A stretch of 25,283 nucleotides of DNA from Trachelipus rathkii (lineage: Eukaryota; Arthropoda; Malacostraca; Isopoda; Trachelipodidae). The stretch is taken from contig JABUQX010060157.1 of NCBI GenBank assembly GCA_015478945.1, forward strand, positions 47,501-72,783, written 5' to 3'. Made by a program: the position numbers and the translations under genes. Of this stretch, positions 12,531 through 22,672 are shown one piece after another; positions within the stretch are counted from its first letter, which is position 1; each line of letters begins with the position of its first letter. The notes under the pieces are model-generated. The model did no database searches. It saw only the letters and a program-made list of their open reading frames with translations, and had not been told where the DNA came from.

Positions 12531-13680
12531 TTAATCAAGGTTTTACGAAGTTATCTGGTCTCAAGTTTTAGATAATATAGGCTCAATTATAAAGAACCTA
12601 AAATATATAATTGTTAGAATTTGGCCTGTAATAATATAAGGGGCTTCTACTGGTTTAGCCCCGATCCATGTTAACAAAGAGGCGACAGAAAAGAAAGATC
12701 ACAAAAGCAACTGATATACATGCCCTGGTTGAAGGATTGAATTTTTTTTTTTGATGAGAAAGGAAGAGTATAGAAGAACTATAATAGATAATACTAAAGC
12801 AATTACACCTCCTAATTTATTAGGAATGGAACGTAAGATAGCGTAGGCAAATAGATAATATCACTCTGGTTGAATATGAGGGGGAGAGTTTAAAGGGTTA
12901 GCCAGGTTAAAATTTTCCGGGTCTCCCAAAATATAAAGGTTTAAAAAGCAAATAGAGGTTAGTAACTAAAAATAAATAAATAATACTCCGATAATGTCCC
13001 CTTTCATTGTAAAATAAGGATGGAGAGTTAATATTAAGAAGAGTTTCTTTTTTAACCCCAGGATTAACTAGAGCCTGTTTGATGATAGGAATATAATTAT
13101 GTAAGGCGGCTATACAAAAAATACAAAAAGAGAGGAGAAAATTAGGGGTGAAAGAAGAAGAAAAGTGGGGGTTTCTTACTGCGATCCCCCCAGCAACCAT
13201 TGAACTAGGTTTGTTCTATATAAGGGATTGTTGATTAAATAGTTTGTAATTACAGAAGCCTCTAAGATATCTGTCCTCAAGGGAGAACGTACCCTAAAAA
13301 GGCTGTAGCCTATTGTTAGAAATAAAATAGAGGTTTCTAATATTCAAGTATGGGTAAGGGTATAAGAACTGTAATACATACCTCGTCCAATATGGAGGTA
13401 AAGACAAATAAAGAATATAGAGGCTCCGTTAGCGTGAAATGTTCGAATTAGCCAACCATTGTTTACATCCCGGCAGATATAAGTAATATTATCAAAAGCT
13501 AAATCTACATGTCCTGAGTAATGCATAGCCAAGAATATACCTGATAATCTTCAAAATTAAACACAAACCTAAATAAGAAGCCTTAACTCTCCCCAGAAAG
13601 AAATAATAAAAAGGAAAAAAATGTCAAATTAGAGTAGAGTTTAAAATTTTATTAAAGGGTTTTTATTTTGCTCCGGTTTT
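12531..13680 (-). pseudogene. cob: Cytochrome b, right-arm copy
   Basis: Core haem subunit of complex III. Two open stretches cover much of it. At 13344-13532 is [12 protein letters not shown]...[19 protein letters not shown]...LHIGRG, the N-terminal haem-binding part. At 12907-13200 is the middle, ending in FGRPGKF (the GDPDNF region). The PEW motif near 12,875 keeps its TGA Trp codon. It ends with TAA (plus TTA at 12531-12533), 180 bases from the axis. The start is approximate: K-P-F-N-K-I-L-N lies at about 13,660, but no clean start codon precedes it. Frameshifts separate the open stretches. Confidence 0.92.
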
Positions 13681-13684
13681 AGGA

Positions 13685-13745
13685 ATAAAAGATTTCTTAT
13701 ATTACAAAAATAGTGTTTTAATATAAACTATAGTGAATTATTTTT
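13685..13745 (-). tRNA. trnT: Possible tRNA-Thr (TGT), right arm
   Basis: The minus strand has a TAGTTTATATTAAAACA D-region, then CTATT-TTTGTAA-TATAAG, in which the loop holds TGT after T33. Compared with the left arm one T is gained. It sits between the cob and nad5 starts. The acceptor stem is not convincing, so this stays tentative. Confidence 0.42.
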
Positions 13746-13779
13746 TTTAGAAAAGGAAATTGTATAAAAATCTTATAAT

Positions 13780-15505
13780 AGTTTTTATATTAATTTTTCT
13801 ATAATTTTGGCCTAGATTTAATAGTTTCAGGTAAAAGTTATGTTTAGAGTGGGGAATTTTAAGAGAGGAAGGTAGATACTATTTAATTTTTTATATTGAT
13901 TTGAATATCTGTTATTTTTTTTGGTTTATTTTACTATTTTCAAGCTCAATTTTTTTTTAATCAGTGGTAGTTTATAATAAAAGCTAGTTTTTTGAATTTT
14001 CCGTTTACTTTATGATATTAATTTTTTATATTTTGTTGGTAAGGATTATTTTTTTTAAGTTTTAGTTTAGGACTTAGTAAGGTAATTTAGGGTGGGATGG
14101 CTAGGGGTGACTCTTATATTCTAGTTATCCTTTCTATAAAATGAGAAATCGGGAGAGCGGGGATAGTAACAGCTTTAAGAAATCGTAGGAGACGCGGCTT
14201 TATTATTAAGTATTGCTTGTTTTATTGAAATAGGGATGGGAGATACATAATTTATATTAATAAATAAGGTGAGTTAGTTATATGGTTGGTGAGGTTAGCT
14301 GCCTAATTATCTAAAAGAGCTCAATTCCATTTTCTGCTTGCTACCAAGCAGCAATGCAGCTCAATCTTTCCTGTAAGGGCTTAGTACATTCCCTCTACTT
14401 TGGTAACAGCTGGGGCCTATTATTGATTCGTTTTGAAAGATTATTAATAGGCAATAAAATTTATGAATTTTTTTAATTTTTTAGGTTTATATTAACTACT
14501 CCTTATAGGCAGATTAAGAGCTTTTAAGTAGAGGTTTGATTTAAAAGGTAGTCGCTTTATCTAATTGCGGTTATTTGAAATTAAATAATTATAACTTTAT
14601 CTAATAGGGTTTTCATCAGTTTTTATTAATTAGCTTGTTTTCCAGGCCAAGTGAAAATATATTTATAGTCAGAGGAAAAATTATTCATAGAATAAATGCC
14701 TCTCAAGATATTCGTAAGATGGGGGGGATAATTTTTAACCTCCTATTAGCTGGAATAGTTCTAAATTTAATCAAGTTTAGCCTTATGCGGAAGTACCCTT
14801 TTTATCAGGATTTTAATCTAAAGATTTAATTATTGAATCTATAATGTTAACGGATAACTTTTTAATATTTATTAGATTTTTAATAATAGTAGTGAGTTTA
14901 ATCCAGCTAGATACTCTTTTGGATTTTTATTTGGTGAGATTTTAATAATTTGTTTAAATCAAGCTTTAGTAAGTTCTAGAGAAGAGAAAGATGTGAGTAT
15001 ATTGAAGATCTATAGATTGGGTTAATAACTATATCTTTGAATTAGAGGGGCTATTTACTTTTGGGTTGGTAATACAAAGTCCTGGTTATAGGTGAGGCTT
15101 CTATAATTAAAATGGTTAGCTTTTGTGAGAATGATCTTAGGGGTTTTTATTGGTTTAATATGAGAGTAAGGAACCTAAAAAAGACTAGTATTAATAAAAG
15201 GTTTAGCTCAAGTTGACATATATTTACTAATAGAAATTATATCTAATATTGAGAGGTAATAAATTAAGACACACAGGCCAGTCTATCAGTCTATTATTAA
15301 AAAAATAAGATTTGGTGATAGAAGCTTTTGGGGGGCAGGGTTTAAATTTCTTTTCTAAAATGAAGGGAGGTATTAAGTTATGATTAATTTAATAGTGGTT
15401 AAAAAATAAATCTACTTGTGATAATAATAAATTAGTTGTTATCATAAAATATTATTTGATAAAGAAGTTTTTAGAACATAATACTGAAATGGATATTATT
15501 AGAGT
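13780..15505 (+). pseudogene. nad5: NADH dehydrogenase subunit 5, right-arm copy
   Basis: The largest membrane subunit of complex I, an antiporter-like proton pump. Across frames one sees, in order: GWDG at about 14,092, then VTSYILVI, a SAGMVTAL-like block and GDAALLL near 14,190, and INASQDIRKMGG in a 64-codon open frame (14635-14829), the universal nad5 motif. The about 1.7 kb length is normal. It is divergent from cob, with only a tRNA-like element between, and ends against trnH on the opposite strand. A TAG where GWDGLG expects Leu near 14,103 marks one of several frame breaks. The start is uncertain. Confidence 0.88.
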
Positions 15506-15558
15506 TACATTCTCATTTTAAAGACCATAACTTTAATATTTTTATAAATTATTAACTT
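15502..15558 (-). tRNA. trnH: tRNA-His-like, anticodon ATG, right arm
   Basis: The minus strand has acceptor AAGTTAA (plus 15552-15558) against GTAACTC (15502-15508). A perfect anticodon stem TAAAG/CTTTA encloses TTATGGT. The anticodon is ATG (plus CAT, 15525-15527) where the left arm has GTG. The stem is better than on the left, so the locus is sound. The wobble base differs. Confidence 0.68.
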
Positions 15559-15574
15559 ACAAATAAATTTGTAA

Positions 15575-16943
15575 TAGCCAAGGAGCTAAAAAAAAAAGAA
15601 AAAGGAACCCAATGTAAGGTTAAAATTTATCACTCTCGTAAGGAGGGGGGTAGAAAGGTTTTAAAAGAGAGGGGGTTTTTCCGTGGTGTGTTTGCCTAAA
15701 TAGAAAAAAGGGAATAGCAAGGCAGATATGAAAACTAATATCCTTAAAATTAAGGCTAATCTTAAATTTTCAGAAAAATGGATGTTAATCTATATTTCTC
15801 CAAATAGGTTTAAAGTGGAGGAGCGCTAATTTTAGATGTAAAAGGAGGAATCATAATTATAGCTAGTGAAGGGTAAAGGGATGAAGCCCTTTTAATAAAA
15901 ACAATTCTAACGGTATTAGTCCGTTCGTAAATTATATTAGCAAAACAAAATAATCCTGAGGAGCAAAATCCATGCCCAATTATAATAAATTGAGCCCATT
16001 AATACCTCAAGATGAAAAGGTTAACGCAACCTGCTGATTATCTAAAGATATATGAGCAAACAGAACCTAACCCGCACACTTAAAAATCTTCACTCCAGCT
16101 CCCTCTTGGAATAAACAAACTAGACGCACTACAAGGACTCACCCCCCATTGCAAGCACAGCACCAGCTTCAATTATAAGGGCTGAATGCCTTATAACACA
16201 CCACCTATGTTTCTATCCATTCACGACACAAACTCGAAAGGATACCATACCTCTCTAATTTCAAAAGAATAGCAGCTAGAATTATAGAACCAGCCACAGG
16301 GGCTTCAAACATGACTTTAGGGAGTCATAAATCGATCAGGTTATAGAGGAGAGTTTAACCGAAGAAGGCAAATAATGGGCAGAATGATATAAGGTGTGGA
16401 AATAATATGATTTTCTAGGATAAAGAATATCAAATTAAGAGGTAGATGTTTTTGTTTGAGTCAACTCAAAGTTAAAATACCCAATTAGTAAAGGGAAGGG
16501 AAGCAAAACTATATAAAATTAATAAAATACCACCCGGCTTGCACACGTTCAGGTTGGTTTCCTACCTAAATTAATATAAATGGTGGGGAATCAGAGAGGC
16601 TTCCAAATAAGGTAATAAATACAATTAATTTACAGTTCTGAAGGTTAAAAATTAAAATTAATGATAATCGAAATTAAAACTCTGAATAAGGTTTTTTTGT
16701 ACGCAATAATATTTCTATTTGAAACACTTGCCAAGGTTCTTAAGCCATAAATGTAAAATTAGTTAGATTATTAATGAAAAGAAAGAGAATCTAAAATGAT
16801 AGTTTATGAAGTAAAAAAATTCTTGAATAATGTCCTTAAGAAAAAAGCTATAAATAGTATATTAATTAATAACAAGCTAATAATAAGAATACAAAGTAAA
16901 AAGTAGAGTCAAAGATTTATTTAATAGAATACATTTGTTTCAT
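15575..16943 (-). pseudogene. nad4: NADH dehydrogenase subunit 4, right-arm copy
   Basis: A proton-pumping subunit of complex I. The ATG lies at 16943-16941, in register with the left start. The WLPK-x-HVEAPVAG hallmark is at about 16,286-16,330 but with two inserted bases around the His-Val pair that the left copy lacks. The GHGFCSSG...ANI block mirrors 15,930-15,990. About 1,370 bases, a normal length. It shares with nad5 only the trnH spacer. A block near 16,050-16,250 is notably more C/A-rich and more diverged from the left arm than its surroundings. Confidence 0.85.
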
Positions 16944-17205
16944 TATAATGGTTCATTTTATTTTCATTTTCCTTTCTTAAGGGTGTAAAGAATAACAAAA
17001 CTGAGCCCTAAAGCTGCTTCGCACACCGCAATTGAATATATAATAAGCAATAAAATGTTTCATAAGGAAATGAAAAGGAGAAAGGAGATTTTAGATAAAT
17101 AATTAATGTTATAAACTCCAAACAAATTAACGAAGATAGTAATGTTTGAATACAAAACAAAAGTATATTATTAGAAAGAAAAAATATGAGTTAGATGTTA
17201 AAAAG
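16940..17205 (-). pseudogene. nad4L: NADH dehydrogenase subunit 4L, right-arm copy
   Basis: A small membrane subunit of complex I. Minus-strand residues CEAALGLS are encoded near 16,998-17,028, and the upstream hydrophobic part mirrors the left arm. It joins the nad4 start at about 16,943. Two or more indels break it, and the TAA triplets seen do not mark a natural end. The start is inferred from the left copy. Confidence 0.72.
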
Positions 17206-17268
17206 GATATCTGTACTATTTTATTTCAAATTTCAATATACAAACAATTATCTAAATAATTTCTGTTA

Positions 17269-17745
17269 ATGTTTTTTTATAATAGCTTGTATAGCACTAT
17301 CCTGCCTTAATAATTTTAGTAGAAGGCCCTCAAATTTTAGTCGCTTTTCTAGTTTTATTATCATTTATTATAGTTATTTTTTTAAGGTTAATAGTGAGAG
17401 TTTGATACTCTTATATTTTATTTTTAGTATTTTTAGGAGGAATCTCTATTAGTGGTTTTTGTATATGTAAGAGGACTAGCTCCTTCAGTTAAAACTAATT
17501 ATAATTACGAAAATTATTTAAAAATTGCAAGGTGTTTAATCGTAGTAGTATTTTTTTTTAAAAATAGACAGAGGTTCAATATACTTTTAAGCAGATAGAT
17601 TTTCGGTAGGGGGTGAGGGGTCTGTTTCCTTTAATTATTAGTAGATTTTATAAAATTATTTTTATTTGTTGTTAGTCTATTTGTTGTTACTTTAAAGATT
17701 GCGTATGTGAGGTATGGTAAGAGATATGAGTCCTTTTAATAAAAA
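17269..17745 (+). pseudogene. nad6: NADH dehydrogenase subunit 6, right-arm copy
   Basis: A membrane subunit of complex I. The ATG at 17269-17271 gives MFFYNSLYSTILP. The family core follows: VEGPQILVAFLVLLSF near 17,320-17,370 and YSYILFLVFLGGISI at 17,411-17,455. A lost base then shifts the frame to VVFVYVSGLAPS. The hydrophobic tail reaches about 17,740, next to the rrnL end on the other strand. A TAA pair after codon 13 shows an early shift. The length of about 477 bases fits nad6. Confidence 0.82.
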
Positions 17746-17749
17746 CATT

Positions 17750-18985
17750 TTTAATATAAAGGTAGCTATGAACTGTAGATATGTGAAGATGTTTTAAGAT
17801 AACAAGTCCCAAAATTTCCTGAAAGTTATCTAAAAAATTATTATTTAAAAAAGTACCTAAAGTACTAGATTAATACAAGTTTACTAGAAGATAGAATCCA
17901 TCCTGGCTACGCCGGTTTTGATTACTCAAATGCATGTGATAAATTAATAGTCGAACAGACTACAATTTCCTAGGGCTGCTTAGAAATAGTATATCAATTC
18001 ATACATCGGGTCATAATTTTTATGTGATACAGTAACTGCCTATATAGAATAATTATGCTGTTACCCTAAATACCTTTTGGGTTTAAATTTAAGTTGAGTT
18101 AACCGCATGTTCATTTTGTATATTAAATTTATGATGATATACATTTGCTCCCCAGTCAAGAGTAACACTTATAAGGTTTTATGGGTGCTTTAATTCGTCC
18201 TTGATCTAAGGTCGATAAAGCTTTTATTACTTATTAATTTCAAAAACAAGAAGAAAATTTCTTTCGTCAGCCCGCTTCTATTCCAGTGGTCAATTAAAAC
18301 TAATTATTATGCTACTTAGCACAGTCATGATACCTGGCGGCTTTTAATTCATCAGTGAGGCAGGTCCTACTTGAATGGTAATAAAAGAGTTGTTTGTTAA
18401 ATCAGGCGAAGAAACGATAATAGTCTAGTTTTTGCTAGTTGAATTAGATTTAAAATAAATTTAACTTCAAATAATAAAAAATTTTTACTAATAGACCTAT
18501 TATTAAATTTTAATTAATTAAAAAGCTTAGGTAATAAGAATTATAGTTGTGGTTGGAAGAATAGGAAACGCATGTTTTAAATATAATAATAATTCTTTTA
18601 AAGTTTTAGGTTTCCTAAAATTTATTCAATAGAAGATCATTTTTTAAAAAGTGTAATTTATTATTTAAAAGCTAGCTGGATATAAGGATAATGTGTGTTA
18701 AAATATCTTTTCTAGAAGTATATAACTAATAGCTGAAAACTTAGATATGAGAATACAAATAGCTCATCCTTTCTAAGGTATAATAGCCAATATAGGTTTA
18801 AGTCCCTGATTTAACGGTAACAAATTATTAAATTCAGATTTATTTTATTTCCCTTGAGTTAAATAACAATATTTTAAAAATATTTTGGACTAACAGGAGT
18901 ATTTAAAGGAGGACTTTTAAGTTTCACAAACCTAACTGTTAATTATTCCTTTAAACAATATTCAAAAATTATTTAAATAGATAAA
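17750..18985 (-). rRNA. rrnL: 16S (large subunit) ribosomal RNA, right arm
   Basis: Large-subunit rRNA, mirror of 5,540-6,940. The conserved GACTGTGCTAAG-TAGCAT block lies on the minus strand at 18,309-18,326, one G shorter than the left copy. At about 1,235 bases it is nearer the arthropod norm than the left copy. It ends against trnM upstream and nad6 downstream. Because each copy errs in different conserved positions, comparing both gives a better consensus than either alone. Confidence 0.9.
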
Positions 18986-18992
18986 TATTAAT

Positions 18993-19049
18993 TTTGGAGC
19001 GAAGCTAAAAAAGCTAGTGGGTTCATACCCATTGATGTTTGACTCTGAA
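18993..19049 (+). tRNA. trnM: tRNA-Met (CAT), right arm
   Basis: The acceptor TTTGGAG (18993-18999) pairs fully with CTCTGAA (19043-19049), counting two G-T pairs. The D-arm is AAGCT/AGCT. The anticodon arm GTGGG-TTCATA-CCCAT has CAT and a loop one base short; the left arm has the full loop. Its last base is the first base of the nad2 ATG. Confidence 0.82.
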
Positions 19050-19969
19050 TGTATGTTAGAATACCTTTTAGGTTTTTTTTGTGGCAGGTATATTAGTAGG
19101 GATTTGAATTACAATTTATAGAAGAAGATGGTGGGGGTTTGAATAGGATTAGAAATAACCTAAATGTTTTATACTTTTTTAGCTAAAAGAAAGACAGGGG
19201 GAATGGCTTGTATTTTTTGAATTTTTTAGCTCAAGCTACTGGTCTCTTTTACTTTTAATTAGGGGGTTAGATATTTTGAAGTTATATCCTACGTTAAAGC
19301 TTTATATAAGGGTGGGGTTATTACTCAACGCCGGAGTGGCTCTTTCCATTTTTGATACCCTGTAGTAGCTTCTCAAATTAAATTGTCTGAGTTCGGTTTT
19401 TTTAGAGAACCTTACAAAAAATTGCCTTTATCTTTGTTATACCATTGTGATTGTTTATGTTCTCAAATTATATATTTAACTATCATTATAAGAGGGGTGG
19501 TGGGGGCATTAGGGGGATTAAATGAATTAAAAGTACGAGGTGTTTTGATTTATTCTTCTATTATCAATATAGATGGGTGTAATACCTTTGATTAATCATA
19601 GCATGAAGTTGGGGCAGTTTATTTTAGATATATTGCCATAATTAACAACCTTCATGTTGGTTGTAGTATTTAGTTTACTTTTACAGGATTTATAATTTAA
19701 CACAGCTTTATAGACCGGAAACCCCATTTTGGCATGGTTTTGTTTTTGGAGTTGGGTTATTTTCTTTAGGAGGGGTGCCTCCTTTTTTAGGATTTTTCGT
19801 TTAATGTTGATTACTTTATTTGGTTGGTCCATTTTTGGATTCCTTTGGCGTTTATGGTCCTTTTTTTATAAAATCAATTACACTATTGCACTATATTTTC
19901 ATTCCTCATCTGATTTTTGTTTGAGAAAATCCATTATTCAACAACGTTTTTATTGATTTTAATAATTAA
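19049..19969 (+). pseudogene. nad2: NADH dehydrogenase subunit 2, right-arm copy
   Basis: A proton-pumping subunit of complex I. The ATG at 19049-19051 overlaps trnM by one base. Open pieces include SEFGFFREPYKKLPLSLLYH...NELKVRGVLIYSSIIN (19383-19595), ending in the SSI-N-GW region of the family, and FSLGGVPPFLGFF at about 19,757-19,797, the strongest nad2 signature. At 921 bases it is slightly short of the usual 990. At least three frame changes are needed to read it through. A TAA near 19,967 ends it. Confidence 0.86.
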
Positions 19970-20037
19970 ACGCTTCGTGCTAAATACTAGCAACAAATGA
20001 TTTTCTTTTGTCCTTCCTTTGTTATCTGGTTTATATA

Positions 20038-20108
20038 ATCAAGGCTTTTAACAATAAATTGTGAACTCAGGTTTTCAGCTTGAGGATTTTTAAACCTAAC
20101 TCTTCTAA
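20038..20108 (-). tRNA. trnC locus carrying a Phe-type anticodon (GAA), right arm
   Basis: Mirror of the left trnC. The minus strand reads CTCAAG-CTGAAAA-CCTGAG. The seven-base loop has T33 and anticodon GAA (plus TTC at 20074-20076), which is tRNA-Phe. The innermost stem pair is G-C where the left has T-A. One inner pair is mismatched. Flanking AAAAATCCTC and CTGAGT are shared with the left locus. It could be a true Cys/Phe locus or noise. Confidence 0.5.
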
Positions 20109-20141
20109 AGGTTTACCCTATCGCTTTTTAGCTTTTACAAT

Positions 20142-21699
20142 ATGCAACGCTTGATTTTATTCCACAAATCATAAAGATATTGGGACATTGTAATTTTTGT
20201 ATTTGGTGCTTGAGCAAAGGGGCTGTTGGAACAGCCCTTAGGATAATTATTCGAACTGAGTTAGGAAACCCTGGGAGGTTAATTGGAGACGATCAGATTT
20301 ATAATGTGATTGTTACTGCTCATGCTTTTGTAATAATTTTTTTTATAGTTATACCTATTATAATTTGAGGCTTTGGTAATTGATTAGTACCTTTAATATT
20401 AGGGCCCCTGATAGTAGCTTTTCGCGTATAAATAAATAATATAAGATTTTGGCTTCTTCCCCATCACATAATTTTTTGTTATTAATTATTATGAGTGTTT
20501 AGTTGAAAGGGGTGTTGGGACTGGCTGGACTGTCTACCCACCTTTGGCAAGTGGAATTGCCCATAGAGGGGCGTTTCAGTAGTTTTCAGGATTGTTTTCC
20601 CTTCATTTGGCTGGAGCTTCTTCAATTTTTGGAGCTGTAAATTTTAATTACTACTGTAATTAATATCACGAGCAGAGGTCCAAAAAATGTCCCCTCTATT
20701 TTTGTTTTGGTCATATCAATATATCGTGTTCTTTTTCACTTCCAGTTTAGCAGGGGCCATTACGTATGTTATTAAAGACCGTAATCTGAACACCTTCTTT
20801 TTTCGACCCTAGGGGGGGAGGAGATCCTATCTTGTACCAACACTTCAATTTGATTTTTCGGACATCCTGGGGTTTATATTTTAATTTTACCCGCATTTGG
20901 GATAATTTTCATATTGTTGACAGGAGGAAATAAAAAAGAAGCTTTTGGTACTTTTAGGGATAATTTATGCGATAATTGCTATTGGTGTATTAGGTTTTGT
21001 TGTTATGATTGGAAGTACGACTGGGAACAAATGAGTAGTACGTGCGTTATTTTACTTCAGCTATCTATAATGTATTGCTGTCCTATGTATTAGATTTTTA
21101 GTTGGCTGAGACTTTACATGGGGCTCATTTAAGGTTTAGACCCGCTCTATATTTTATTTAAGTTTACTTTTTTATTTAACATTAGGGGGGTTAACAGGGG
21201 TAATCCTAGCTAATTCATCTATTTGATATCATCTTTATTATAAACTTATTTTGTAGTAGCCCATTTCCATTTATGTTTTTATTCTCTATAGGGGCAGTAT
21301 TTGCTATTTTTTGGGGGGGTGGTGACATTGGTTTCCTTTATTTACTGGTTAAGGATAAGGAAGCTTTTTGAACTAACTTTCATTTTCTGTAATTGTTTTA
21401 ATGTGAGTAAAATAACACATTTTTTCCTCAACATTTCTTAGTGGATTTATCAGGACTCTAACTACTTCTTCTTCCCTACCCTGGATGTTTATTAGGTTTT
21501 TGAAAATCTAGTATCGTCTATTGGGTCTTGCTTTCTTTTGTTTCTGTAATAATATTTTTTTTTGTTGATTTTTGAGGAGGGCTCTTTTAGCAGAGCGTTA
21601 TTATATCGCTCTGAAAGGCTTAGATCCTCTTTAGAGTGATTCCACCCCAACCCACCTGCGGATCATAGGTATGATGAAATTCCTATAAGAACTTTTTAA
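20142..21699 (+). pseudogene. cox1: Cytochrome c oxidase subunit I, right-arm copy
   Basis: Catalytic subunit of complex IV, binding haem a, haem a3 and CuB. Seen in order: [11 protein letters not shown] near 20,152; [30 protein letters not shown] (20180-20368, with a haem-ligand His); WFFGHP at about 20,855; and the end SLEWFHPNPPADH with TAA at 21697-21699. The HPEVY glutamate is GGG (Gly) at 20869-20871, while the left arm has GAG. An extra base after ATGCAACG and others near 20,195-20,220 break the frame. The length is near normal. The first codon is uncertain: ATG at 20142 or an upstream non-ATG start. Confidence 0.93.
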
Positions 21700-21762
21700 C
21701 TCTAAGCAGCAATTGAGTGTAATGGAGTTAGAATCCTTAAAAGGTAGAGACCTTAAAAGATA
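21700..21762 (+). tRNA. trnL2: tRNA-Leu, right arm, anticodon reads TAG
   Basis: Between cox1 and cox2. Stem GGA/TCC (21724-21726, 21734-21736) encloses GTTAGAA, a seven-base loop with T33 and anticodon TAG at 21729-21731, the CUN leucine anticodon. By position trnL2 (TAA) is expected, and the left copy is TAA-like. The tRNA follows the cox1 TAA directly and meets the cox2 start. Confidence 0.58.
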
Positions 21763-22459
21763 CCTTGGTGAAGGAGGTTTGGTTTGCAAGATAGGGTTTC
21801 TCCTTTAATAAGGCAGCTGATCTTTTTTCATGATCATACCATAATTATTATTACTTTAATTTATCAGAGTAGTTGGTTATATTATGTTAAGGATGGTGGT
21901 GGGGGGTTTGTTAACCGGTCCTTAAGGGAGAGCGAGAGGAGAGAGAGTAATTTGAACTGTTTACCTGGCGTTAATTTTACTTCTAATTTATTGCTCTCCC
22001 CTCCCTACACCTTCTTATCTGCTGGATGAGGTAAGAACGCCTAGGTTAACGATCACGGTTATTGGGCACCAGTGGTATTGAAGATATGAATATTCGGATT
22101 TTAAGGCTAAAGAGTTTTATGCATACATAATACCTGAAAAAGAATTGAGAGAAGGTGGGTTCCGTGTATTAGAGGTAGACCATCGGACTGTTGTGCCGTT
22201 TTAAAACACAGATCCGTGTCCTGGCCTCAGCTTCTGATGTAATCCTTTCTTGGACTGTCCTAGACTAGGGGTAAAAGTTGATGCTGTGCCAGGACGGTTA
22301 AACCAACTAAGGTTTTTGACTGAACGCACGGGTGTATTGTACGGGCAGTGTTCTGAGATTTGTGGAGCTAACCACAGATTTATACCTATTGTTTTAGAAG
22401 TGGTTTTGTTAAAACCATTCTTATCCTGGTTAGAAGGTTCACAAGTTGGCTGAGGGTAG
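21760..22459 (+). pseudogene. cox2: Cytochrome c oxidase subunit II, right-arm copy
   Basis: The subunit that accepts electrons from cytochrome c through the CuA centre. ATA start at 21760-21762. The N-terminal QDRVSPLIRQLIFFHDHT is open at 21784-22029 (mitochondrial reading QDSVSPLM-QLIFFHDHTM). The CuA domain at 22250-22453 has [14 protein letters not shown] and [11 protein letters not shown] followed by S-F-M-P-I, keeping both Cys, the His and the Met ligands. WHWSY-type residues near 22,065-22,085 are present (HQWYW). TAG at 22457-22459 is the likely stop, TGA before it being Trp. At least two frameshifts lie between the open halves. Confidence 0.92.
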
Positions 22460-22477
22460 GCGGAGTTTTTATTCTTC

Positions 22478-22545
22478 TTACAAAAAGTTAGTTTAATTAA
22501 ATATATAAAGGTTTTTAATCTTAAGTTTAAGCATATCTCTCAGAT
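22478..22545 (+). tRNA. trnD locus with altered anticodon, right arm
   Basis: Between cox2 and atp8. The AAAAAGTTAGTTTAATTAA part matches the left trnD, but the anticodon arm reads TAAAGG-TTTTTAA-TCTTAA, so GTC is replaced by TTT. It overlaps the atp8 start. It may be a noisy trnD, or a Lys-type (TTT) partner, since no separate trnK is visible before it. Confidence 0.4.
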
Positions 22546-22672
22546 AAGTCCACTTCCTTGGGTAAGGTTATCAATGTGGTTTTAGGTCTTACATAATATG
22601 ATATAATTTAGTTTTATTTCTCAGTTAGCAAGAGTTTTAATAGGAAAAATTATCAAGGTTAATAAGTTAAGA
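22530..22672 (+). pseudogene. atp8: ATP synthase F0 subunit 8, right-arm copy
   Basis: A small F0 subunit. SQMSPLPWV is in frame at 22,538-22,565 (mitochondrial code), the atp8 opening. A TAG soon after WF shows a shift, and the rest is poorly conserved compared with the left copy. The overlap with atp6 seen as ATGATAA on the left is not preserved. The length, about 145-160 bases, is as expected. Confidence 0.72.

Noticed and set aside
19596..19832. 78-codon minus-strand open frame
   Set aside because: Antisense shadow of nad2, which is identified on the plus strand by its SLGGVPPFLGFF motif.
19970..20040. trnW after nad2
   Set aside because: The usual place, but no stem with a TCA anticodon could be drawn in either arm.
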